Source: DTWD01 sp963662965
GTDB lineage: Bacteria; Acidobacteriota; Vicinamibacteria; Vicinamibacterales; UBA8438
Assembly: GCA_963662965.1 (NCBI GenBank)
Contig: OY759970.1
Span: 2,418,001 to 2,482,000 of the forward strand
DNA length: 64,000 nucleotides
Direction of reading: 5' to 3'
The position numbers and the translations under genes are program-made. Under the pieces are notes generated by a model that was not told the DNA's origin, did no database searches, and saw only the letters and a list, made by a program, of their open reading frames with translations. Positions 8,017 through 15,574 of this stretch are shown here, one piece after another; position 1 is the first letter of the stretch, and the number at the start of each line of letters is the position of its first letter.

Positions 8017-8484
8017 ATGGCCGGTCACGACCTCTACATGCGCGAGGCGCTGGCCGAAGCGTTCAGGGCGATGGCCAACGATGAAGTGCCCATTGGTGCC
8101 GTCGTCGTCGTGTCCGACGAGCGGATCATCGGCCGCGGCTTCAACCACCCGATCGGTGACGTTGACCCGACCGCGCATGCCGAGATGGTGGCGTTGCGGG
8201 ACGCGGCGCGGACACTCGGCAACTATCGATTGAGCGGCGCCACCCTCTACGTAACCGTCGAGCCCTGCCTCATGTGTGCCGGCGCGTTGGTCCACGCCCG
8301 GATCGGCACGCTCGTCTACGGGGCGTCGGAGCCGAAAGCGGGGGCGGTGCGCTCGGTGATGCGCGCACTCGACCACCCGGCGTTCAACCATCGCATCGAA
8401 GTGGTGTCTGGAATCCTTGAGGACGACTGCCGCGGCTTGATTCAGGCGTTCTTCAACGCGAAGCGGCAGGCGGCCAAGGGATAA
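8017..8484 (+). CDS. tadA: tRNA-specific adenosine deaminase
   Basis: 155 residues from the ATG at 8017 (MAGHDLYMREALAEAFRAMA). It converts adenosine 34 of the anticodon to inosine, chiefly in tRNA-Arg. Zinc-site motifs are intact: HAEM with the catalytic glutamate, and PCLMCAGA. Length matches the family. An upstream in-frame ATG at 7984 would overlap rmlA and is disfavoured; TATACT at about 8002 could be a -10 element. A tRNA-Ser gene follows 33 bp after the stop. Confidence 0.93.
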   Translation: MAGHDLYMREALAEAFRAMANDEVPIGAVVVVSDERIIGRGFNHPIGDVDPTAHAEMVALRDAARTLGNYRLSGATLYVTVEPCLMCAGALVHARIGTLVYGASEPKAGAVRSVMRALDHPAFNHRIEVVSGILEDDCRGLIQAFFNAKRQAAKG

Positions 8485-8517
8485 ACCCAAAGGGTAAACT
8501 TAGTCAGCACGACCCAC

Positions 8518-8608
8518 GGAGAGGTACCGAAGTGGTCGTAACGGGGGCGCCTCGAAAGCGTCTTGTCGGGTAACCGGCACGTGGGTTCGAATCCCACCCT
8601 CTCCGCCA
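8518..8608 (+). tRNA. tRNA-Ser (anticodon CGA), CCA encoded
   Basis: Acceptor GGAGAGG (8518-8524) pairs with CCTCTCC near 8597-8603. The anticodon stem GGCGC/GCGTC closes the loop CTCGAAA, giving anticodon CGA. A long variable arm is present as expected for serine, and the T arm is GTGGG-TTCGAAT-CCCAC. The CCA end is encoded at 8606-8608. Confidence 0.95.
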
Positions 8609-8666
8609 TTAACTCAACGCCTTCCCTGAAGTTAAGCAGCGCCTCTGACGTCAGTGGTCTGCCTGA

Positions 8667-8780
8667 AGACGCAGAGCCAGTGAGAAGAAATCTATCCAGA
8701 GCTACAAGTGGAGGGCCGACAAGGCCTTGGAGGTGGCGCTCGCCAAACAGGATCGGTTGGACGAGGACCTCTGGCGGTGA
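8667..8780 (+). pseudogene. Remnant of a VapB-type antitoxin gene (C-terminal end only)
   Basis: A short frame ends at TGA 8778-8780 with SYKWRADKALEVALAKQDRL and DEDLWR. It overlaps the toxin GTG by GTGA, the usual antitoxin-toxin coupling. The frame is stopped upstream at 8664-8666, with no ATG, GTG or TTG start, so the DNA-binding N-terminus is missing. The break lies only about 55 bp after the tRNA-Ser 3' end. Confidence 0.5.
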
Positions 8781-9160
8781 GGGTCGCGGTCGACACGAAT
8801 CGCTACGTTGATCTCTGCAAGGGCCTCACCGGGACGGTGGCGCTCCTGGAGGAAGCCGAGGCGATTCTATTGCCGTTTGTCGTGCTCGGTGAGCTTCGGG
8901 CGGGCTTTGCCCACGGGCGCCGCGCAGCAGAGAACGAGCGGATCCTCCGGAGTTTTCTCCTGAAGGACGGGGTCCGCGTCCTGTTCGCTGACGACCAGAC
9001 GACGCACCACTACGCGGCAGTCTTCCGGCAGCTCCGGAAACAGGGCACGCCGATCCCGACGAACGACACGTGGTTGGCCGCGCTAGTCCTGCAGCACAAC
9101 CTGGCGCTGCACGCGCGGGACAGACACTTCAATCACCTGCCGCAACTGGTCCGCGTTTGA
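8777..9160 (+). CDS. PIN-domain ribonuclease toxin (VapC family)
   Basis: 127 residues from GTG 8777 (VRVAVDTNRYVDLCKG). The PIN acidic residues are all present: D of AVDTN, E of VVLGELRAGF, D of TNDTWLAAL and D of ALHARDRHFNHL. VapC proteins cleave tRNA or rRNA and are held inactive by the VapB partner. Only the antitoxin tail remains upstream, overlapping by GTGA. The longer frame starting at 8708 runs over that remnant and is not preferred. The toxin is either uncontrolled but silent, or controlled by an antitoxin elsewhere. Confidence 0.82.
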   Translation: MRVAVDTNRYVDLCKGLTGTVALLEEAEAILLPFVVLGELRAGFAHGRRAAENERILRSFLLKDGVRVLFADDQTTHHYAAVFRQLRKQGTPIPTNDTWLAALVLQHNLALHARDRHFNHLPQLVRV

Positions 9161-9190
9161 CCGGGCGCCATCTGCTTTCGCCAATCCACC

Positions 9191-10228
9191 TCAGTCTGGG
9201 GTCACCACTGGCGACGGATCGTGCCCACGCTCGTCCACAAAGGCCCGCTTGGCGGTTTCGACGCGGCGGCAGTTCTCGTCATACGACAGCGGCTCCGCGT
9301 GACGTTCGCGCGCGGGGTAGCCGGACCGCCCGTAGACCTCATAGGCCTCCGTACGCAGATGCGCCGGCATGTGATGACCGACCCGCGTCTGGCGCTCGTG
9401 CCGCAGCGCCGAGATGTCGATTGGCGCGACGACGATCCGCTCCCCCGGTCCGGGCGATGCCTCCGCGAGCACGCGTCCATCGAAGTCGACCACCTGTGAT
9501 CCGCCGGGCCACGAGTACGGCGGATAGTGGCGCAGGCTCGCGCCTTGGTTCGCGGCGACGACATAGGCGAGGTTCTCCAGAGCGCGCGCGCGATTGACGA
9601 GCGTCCACCACGCCATCGGTTCGGTGGCGCCCCACGGGTCCATGTAGGCCGAGACCCGCACGAGCACTTCCGCGCCGTTCGCGGTCAGCTGCCGCAGCAC
9701 CTCCGGAAACAGCCAGTCGTAGCAGATCGCGCAGCCAATCCGTCCGATCGGAGTGTCCGCTACCGGAAACAACGGCTCGTCGTAGTCGGGAATATCATGC
9801 GGACTGGCGTGGACCTCATACGGAATCCAGGTGTTGACCTTGCGGTACTTGAATAAGATGCCGCCCGGGCCGATGAGACAAGTGGTGTTGAAGACGAGCC
9901 CGGGGTATGTGGGATCCTCCTCCAGCATCGACCCACTCTGGACATAGATGCCATGCTCGCGCGCCTTGTCCATGAGACGCGCGGTGTGCTCGTTCGGGAT
10001 CGGCACGGCAAGCTTGCGCCGGAGCTCGTCGACCGTCTGGTACACCGGCGCCGCATGCGCGAACTCCGGAAAGACCACGAGTCGCACCGGCAGGAACGGC
10101 GTGCTGCCGGCCACGGCGGAATCGATCATGCCGAGCATGCGGTCGGTGTTCGCCCGCATCTGCGATCGGTCGAGCGGGTTGGCCAGATCGGTCTGGCATG
10201 TGGCGGCCGAGTACCGGATGTGCTCCAT
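9191..10228 (-). CDS. Nitrilase-superfamily carbon-nitrogen hydrolase
   Basis: 345 residues. The catalytic triad is visible: Glu55 in VVFPEFAHAA, Lys130 in FKYRKVNTW and Cys169 in GCAICYDWLFPEV, with a further conserved Glu in DPWGATEPMAWW. These cytoplasmic enzymes cleave amides or nitriles; the length and Glu-rich loop resemble aliphatic amidases/formamidases more than omega-amidases, but the substrate cannot be read from sequence. It is the last gene of the minus-strand block, 11 bp after the large TPR/UnbV lipoprotein, so it may be co-transcribed with it. Confidence 0.85.
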   Translation of the reverse strand: MEHIRYSAATCQTDLANPLDRSQMRANTDRMLGMIDSAVAGSTPFLPVRLVVFPEFAHAAPVYQTVDELRRKLAVPIPNEHTARLMDKAREHGIYVQSGSMLEEDPTYPGLVFNTTCLIGPGGILFKYRKVNTWIPYEVHASPHDIPDYDEPLFPVADTPIGRIGCAICYDWLFPEVLRQLTANGAEVLVRVSAYMDPWGATEPMAWWTLVNRARALENLAYVVAANQGASLRHYPPYSWPGGSQVVDFDGRVLAEASPGPGERIVVAPIDISALRHERQTRVGHHMPAHLRTEAYEVYGRSGYPARERHAEPLSYDENCRRVETAKRAFVDERGHDPSPVVTPD

Positions 10229-10239
10229 GCCCGCTTCCG

Positions 10240-13200
10240 TTATTGAGACGCGTCGATACGCGGGACGGATTTGACGACCGCGCGCGTGTTAAAGGTGTCG
10301 CGATACCGACGATGGGCCGGCGTCTCGGGGTAGTGCTCGGCCGTCCCGTACGGGTACCTGCTCATCGCGTGGAACGGTAGCGGTTCCACCGTGTCTGGGC
10401 TCGCCGAGTTGATGTCCATTTCCTTGCTGAACCCGTCGGCGCGCAGCAAGTAGGTGCGGGTCCAGCCGTCGGGGAGCGGATCGAGCTGGGAGGCGTCGAA
10501 CGTCAGCGCCACCTCGTCGCCGTCCTTCGCAATGGCAAACCGGTCATCGGTCGCCGTCAGCAGCTCGTGCACGTCGCCGATACGCGTGTAGGCTCCGGCC
10601 ATCGTCTTCCACGGCGAGACCGGCGTCACGCGGGCGTAGTCGTAGATTGTCGGCTCGGTACGCTGCGGGTGGAGCTCCGCGGAGAAGCCGCGCACGCGCA
10701 GCTCGGCGTTCGTCGGTTCGAGGGCCTGCTCGTGGATCTCGTCCATCTCTGTCATCGACGCGCGCCGACCGACTCGAATCTGATCCCAGTAGATCCGCAT
10801 GTTGGTCACGATCCGGACCTCACGCTCGCCGGCCCGCAGTTCGTCCGCGAGGTCGAGCGCGATCGTCTGGGGCCGCCCGACCGGGATGCCGATGTCGACC
10901 GCGTCACGCCAGCGTCCGACCGTATCCTTGATCTGTAGTGTCGGGAGCACCGGGGCCAGCCCCGCTTGCGCTGCCGCCACGTTGTCGCTCGAGAAGGCGT
11001 AGTCGGTCCAGCCGGTCAACAGCAGCACGGCCGAGCCGTCCAGGGGGCCTGGGCCGAGGTCGAGCGTCAGAGTGTGCGTCGCCGCGTAGCCGCGGAAGGG
11101 CGTCAGGGTGAACCCCTCGGGGTAGCGCCGGTCGAGCTCGGCGATACGATCGGTGACGTCGGTGCCGTCGTCGTCCACCGCGCGCGCCGGAACACGGAGA
11201 TCCCGTACGCCGTGCAGACGATGCGGCTTTGGCGGATCGGTCATCCCCTCGTTCGGGTACACCTCGACGTCGCGTGGGTGCGCGAGCGCCACCAGCGACA
11301 GGCGATCGAAGAACACCGCCTCCTCGAGCTCGTTGGTCACCCTGAGCTCGAGCCGCCCCCCCCGCGACCGCAGCTGGCTCTCCCGAATCCGGACATACTC
11401 CACCGGGTCGGGCGTGTTGTAGTGGTCGGGGCCACGCCAGTACCCCATCTCGCCCCCGCCGAGAAAATCGGTGACGAACTCAAACCGGGTCCCGTTCCAG
11501 GTAAAGAGCAACGGACACGACGACGGCTCGCGGTCGAGCTCCTGGATCGTCAGCACCGGCGGGAGAAAGTTGGGCGGCTCGGGGACTTCCGCCTGCAAGA
11601 CCCCGGAAGGCCAGAGCACGCGCACGACGTCGCCGCCAGGTCGCGACCCGAGGCCAAATACGACGTCCGCCGGCGTGACGGCCGGCGTGGCCGCCGAGGT
11701 GTCGAGCCGAGCGCTCAAGCTCCCGGCCCGCAGCTGGACCTTGGCTCCGATCCCGAGCCGGTTGCTGACCAATCCCCGGAGCGCGACCCGCAGCGAGCCG
11801 TTGCGTGGATCCCCGCTGTTCTCGGCGATCGACACCGACCCCCCTCCGGCGGACACGATGTCGCTATCGCCATCACCATCGACGTCGGCGACCGCGAGCG
11901 CATGGGCGGTCACCACCGGTGGGATACCGCCCAGGTCGGCGGTGGCGACGTCGCTCACGTCGACCCATGAGTCGCCGAGGTTACGCGCGAGGCGTGGTCC
12001 GGCGTCGGTCCACGCGAACAGATCGCGCAGGCCGTCGTTGTCGTAGTCGAGCAGCCGGACCGCGCTCGCGCCCCGCGCGGCGTTGGGCGCTGGCGTCATC
12101 GTGAACCGACCCCGTCCGTCGCTCAGCGCAATGACACCGTCGGTGTCGGTGGCGCCCGCAAAGACCACGTCGGGAAAGTCGTCGTGGTTGAGGTCGGCGA
12201 CCGCCACGCTGCTGACGTTGTTGCCGACTTCGCCAAGCCCCACGTCCGATGCGACGTCGAGAAACGTGAAGTCCCGCCGGTTCGTGAATAGCCGAGGCGG
12301 GCCGTCGTGGTCGACGACCAGCAGATCGATGTCGCGCCCGTTGTTGAAATCGGCCGGCACGATCGCGACGGCGTGACCCTCCGACTCCATCCCGGCGGCG
12401 CTCGTGATGTCGGTGAACGTCCCGTCCTGGTTGTTGCGGAGCAGAAGCAGCGGCGCCGGCGCGAACTCATGGGGGAACAGCGCCCCGTTGTCGCCAACCT
12501 CCGGGCCGGTGGCCGCGAGGTCGGCCAGCCCGGCGAGGAGAAGGTCGACGTCGCCGTCATGGTCGACATCGGCGAACGCGGCGGCGCCCGGCAGATATGG
12601 GAATGCCGGCACCCCCGCTGCCTCGGAGACGTCGGTGAACACGCCGCCGTCGTTCCGGTAGAGGCTGCTCTCGCCGTGACGGAGCACGAACAGATCGGGG
12701 GTCTGGTCGTTGTCGTAGTCGGCGGCGATCGCGCCGATCGGCACGCTGCCCGGCGGTGCGTTCGCCAGGCCGGCGTCGTCGGTGACGTCGGTCCAGCCGG
12801 TCGCGCCATCGTTGCGCACCAGTCGCTCGCCGTCGGGCGACGCGAGGAAGAGGTCGAGGTCGCCGTCGGTGTCGTAATCGATCGGCGTGACGCCCCCGCC
12901 GAGCGCCGCCGCGAGCGCCTGCCCACCGGCGTCGGTCAGCTGATCGGCGAGAAAGCGACGGCCAAACGGCGAGCCGGCCCCGGCGGGGCGTGAAGGCAGC
13001 AGCCCGAGGTCGAGCGCCGTGAACACAGCGGTCGGCGTCGTGTCGTCGACCAGCTCCGGCTCCGCCCCGGTCGAGGCGATGGCCGCGGCGTATCGTCCTT
13101 CGTTCAGGTAGCCCGGGCCGTAGGTGATCGCATAGTTCGTCGTCCGTAACGCTTGCGCCTCCTCGAGCCGTTGCTGGCCCTCATCGGTGTCGCCGCTGCG

Positions 13201-13776
13201 CACCAGCGCCAAGCCGAGGTTGTAGGTCGCGGTGACGTTGTACGGCTCGTCTTCATAGGCGATCCGCAGTCGTTCGATCGCCGCGGGATAATCCGGTGCT
13301 TCGAGGTAGATCTGTCCCAGATTGATGTTGGTTCCGACGTCTCGCGGGTTGGCCTCCAGCACCGTCGTGAAGGCGCCGATCGCGTCGTCGGGCCGATTCT
13401 CCGCGCGGGCGATCAGGCCGAGCAGATAGCGCGGCTGGAGGGCCGACGGGAGCCGGGCGGTGGCCTCCCTCGCCTCACGATCGGCGCCTTCGAAGTCCTG
13501 CGTGTGGAACAACGCCACCGCGAGGTTGAACCGGGCGATGTCGGGCGCGCCGTCGAGCGCCAGTGCCTCGCGAAACGCCTCGGCCGCGCCTTCGTAGTCG
13601 AACTGCTCGAGCAGCGCGACCCCGCGGTTGTTGGCGCGATAGGCGTCTTCATTGACCAGCGGGACCGTGGTGCCTCCGGCCGGGGCCTCGGCATCTTCAG
13701 ACCCGCCACCGCACGACGCCGTGCCGGTCAGCACGGCGACCAGAACGACCAGGACCGCTCGCCACCAGCGAGTCAT
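10240..13776 (-). CDS. Large TPR - FG-GAP - ASPIC/UnbV lipoprotein
   Basis: 1178 residues. A lipoprotein signal ends in the lipobox TASC near residue 22. TPR-like helices follow (about 40-240, e.g. AYRANNRGVALLEQFDYEGA), then a beta-propeller of FG-GAP/VCBS repeats (about 280-650) with calcium-type DYDNDQTPDLF and DVDHDGDVDLL motifs. An UnbV domain (about 670-750) carries NRLGIGAKVQLRAG and VRVLWPSGVLQAE. A 400-residue beta-rich C-terminus begins CPLLFTWNGTRFEFVTDFLG. The protein is exported and membrane-anchored. Function is unknown; such proteins are thought to bind carbohydrate or protein partners. Its ATG overlaps the stop of the upstream UnbV gene (ATGA at 13773-13776), indicating translational coupling. 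Confidence 0.85.
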   Translation of the reverse strand: MTRWWRAVLVVLVAVLTGTASCGGGSEDAEAPAGGTTVPLVNEDAYRANNRGVALLEQFDYEGAAEAFREALALDGAPDIARFNLAVALFHTQDFEGADREAREATARLPSALQPRYLLGLIARAENRPDDAIGAFTTVLEANPRDVGTNINLGQIYLEAPDYPAAIERLRIAYEDEPYNVTATYNLGLALVRSGDTDEGQQRLEEAQALRTTNYAITYGPGYLNEGRYAAAIASTGAEPELVDDTTPTAVFTALDLGLLPSRPAGAGSPFGRRFLADQLTDAGGQALAAALGGGVTPIDYDTDGDLDLFLASPDGERLVRNDGATGWTDVTDDAGLANAPPGSVPIGAIAADYDNDQTPDLFVLRHGESSLYRNDGGVFTDVSEAAGVPAFPYLPGAAAFADVDHDGDVDLLLAGLADLAATGPEVGDNGALFPHEFAPAPLLLLRNNQDGTFTDITSAAGMESEGHAVAIVPADFNNGRDIDLLVVDHDGPPRLFTNRRDFTFLDVASDVGLGEVGNNVSSVAVADLNHDDFPDVVFAGATDTDGVIALSDGRGRFTMTPAPNAARGASAVRLLDYDNDGLRDLFAWTDAGPRLARNLGDSWVDVSDVATADLGGIPPVVTAHALAVADVDGDGDSDIVSAGGGSVSIAENSGDPRNGSLRVALRGLVSNRLGIGAKVQLRAGSLSARLDTSAATPAVTPADVVFGLGSRPGGDVVRVLWPSGVLQAEVPEPPNFLPPVLTIQELDREPSSCPLLFTWNGTRFEFVTDFLGGGEMGYWRGPDHYNTPDPVEYVRIRESQLRSRGGRLELRVTNELEEAVFFDRLSLVALAHPRDVEVYPNEGMTDPPKPHRLHGVRDLRVPARAVDDDGTDVTDRIAELDRRYPEGFTLTPFRGYAATHTLTLDLGPGPLDGSAVLLLTGWTDYAFSSDNVAAAQAGLAPVLPTLQIKDTVGRWRDAVDIGIPVGRPQTIALDLADELRAGEREVRIVTNMRIYWDQIRVGRRASMTEMDEIHEQALEPTNAELRVRGFSAELHPQRTEPTIYDYARVTPVSPWKTMAGAYTRIGDVHELLTATDDRFAIAKDGDEVALTFDASQLDPLPDGWTRTYLLRADGFSKEMDINSASPDTVEPLPFHAMSRYPYGTAEHYPETPAHRRYRDTFNTRAVVKSVPRIDASQ

Positions 13777-14460
13777 CGTCTGGATCCCAGCGGTGCGGTC
13801 GCCACGACCCCCTCGCCCTCGCGAACGGTCATGCGCTGATTCGCCACGACCCGAGCGGCCGTATCGACCCGTCCACTCGGCCAGACGACGCGAACCGACT
13901 CGACCACCGCGGTCGCGCCGAGTCCAAACGTCAACGGCAGCTCGCTCTGTGAGGCGTAGCTCGAACCGGTCTTGACCAGACGCCAGAGCGGCGCCCCGTC
14001 GCCCAAGGCGATTTCCACCCGCGCTCCGATCCCGTCGCGATTCGACGCCGTCCCGACGAGCTGCACACGGAGGACGTTGCCGGTGTCGCTGACATCGTTG
14101 CGGAGCAGGCGCGCCGGACCGTCGTTGACCGTGATCAGCACGTCGAGGTCGCCGTCGTTGTCGATGTCGCCGTAGGCAGTGCCGCGTGCGACCAGCGGCT
14201 CGGCCAGCGCGCCGCCCGGTTCGGGCGCCACCTCGTCGAATCGGCCGTCGCCCTGATTGCGAAACAGATGCGGCGGCTGCGCGTACGTTACCCGCGACTG
14301 GACGCGCTCGACGTCGTCGGCCACGTGGCCGTTCGCCACGAAGATGTCGAGGTGGCCGTCGAGGTCGTAGTCAAAGAAGAAGCAGCCGAACGCGAGCGTG
14401 AGCAGCGACCTCCGCCCCAGCGCCGACCGCGGCGCCTCGTCGATGAACAGACCGTTCCCT
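13773..14460 (-). pseudogene. 3' half of frameshifted FG-GAP/ASPIC-UnbV protein
   Basis: This frame carries the end of the propeller (FFFDYDLDGHLDIFVANGHV, DIDNDGDLDVLI) and the UnbV domain (SNRDGIGARVEIALGD, VRVVWPSGRVDTAAR). It continues the protein interrupted at 14461. Dropping one A from the AAA at 14464-14466 joins the two halves into one protein of about 563 residues (ALYHNEGNGLFIDEA). An ATG at 14339 could start a short product, but only as a fragment without signal peptide. It ends in ATGA overlap with the next gene. Confidence 0.7.
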
Positions 14461-15462
14461 TCATTTGTGGTAGAGCGCGATCATCTCGTTGGAGAAGTTG
14501 CCGATGATCAAGCTCGGCCGCCCGGAGCGATCGTAGTCGGCGGCATCGACACCCATGCCGGCCCGCGCGACGCCCGCCTCGCTGAACGCCACCCCGGCGA
14601 CCACCCCGATGTCGGTAAAGGTGCCGTCGCCCTGGTTGCGATAGAGCCGGTCGGCCTCCGTGTCGTTTGTCACGAACAGATCCATCCAGCCGTCGGTGTC
14701 GTAGTCGAGCATGGCGACCCCGAGTGCCTTCAACGTGGCGTCGTCGAGCCCCGCCGCCTCCGTCACATCGTCGAACGTGCCGTCGCCACGGTTCCGATAG
14801 AGCGTCGGGCGCTGCCCGGTGTATGACTCGGGTGTGCAATACGACTTGTGCTCGCCGTCGAGCGTGCAGACCAGGTCGGTGTCGATGCTCCAGTCGACGT
14901 AGTTGGCCACGAACAGATCGAGCGCCCCGTCGTTGTCATAGTCGAACCAGAGCGCGCTCGTCGAGAACCGCTCGTCGCCGACCCCAGCCTCGGCGGTCAC
15001 GTCGGCGAAGGTGCCGTCGCCCCGTCCGCGCAGCAGCCGGTTACGGCCGAGCGCCGTGAGGTAGATATCGGTGTGGCCGTCGTTGTCGTAATCGGCGGCT
15101 GTCCCGCCGATCCCATAGAGCGGGACGTCGAGGCCCGACCTCTCGGTGATGTCGGTGAACGTGCCATTACCGGCGTTGCGGTAGAGCGCCGCGGACGTAT
15201 GGGCCGCGGGTGTCGAGGGCAGGTCGGTCGAGTTGACGAAAAGGATGTCCAGCCAGCCGTCGGCGTCGACGTCGATAAACAGGCCACCGGACCCCAGCGT
15301 CTCGGGCAAGTATTTCTTGCCCGTCGCCCCGCTGTGGTGCTCGAAGCGGATACCGGCGTCCGCCGTCACATCGACGAAGTTGGCGCGCGGCTGCGCCGCC
15401 ACCGCCGCGAAAAATAGGCAGGCGAGAGAGCCAATCGCCACGCACACGCGTTCCACGTTCAA
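14461..15462 (-). pseudogene. 5' half of frameshifted FG-GAP/ASPIC-UnbV protein
   Basis: 333 residues with signal peptide (MNVERVCVAIGSLACLFFAA, cleavage near AVAAQP) and FG-GAP/VCBS repeats resembling CRTAC1: FIDVDADGWLDILFVNSTD, ADYDNDGHTDIYL, FDYDNDGALDLFVANYVDW. It stops early at IALYHK, just where relatives continue into LYHNEGNG. The break is one base in an AAA triplet at 14464-14466. It is either a recent frameshift or a sequencing error. It belongs to the minus-strand block between the penta-heme cytochrome and the 1178-residue lipoprotein. Confidence 0.75.
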
Positions 15463-15476
15463 CCAGTTTACAGCTG

Positions 15477-15573
15477 AGTCAGGGCGCGCACGGCGCGCCC
15501 CCGACGGAGCGGCGCCGGGCTAGGGGCCCCGGCTAGCGACGGCGGCCGGGTTTGGGGCCGCAGGCCCCGTCTG
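15477..15573 (-). repeat. GC-rich palindromic intergenic repeat, copy A
   Basis: Minus-strand sequence begins AGACGGGGCCTGCGGCCCC and ends GGCGCGCCGTGCGCGCC with CTGACT, matching copies at 31546-31642 and 58249-58346 along their length. Both ends are self-complementary hairpins. It lies directly after the cytochrome gene stop, between two minus-strand genes, so it may act as a terminator or attenuator. Confidence 0.6.
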
Positions 15574-15574
15574 A

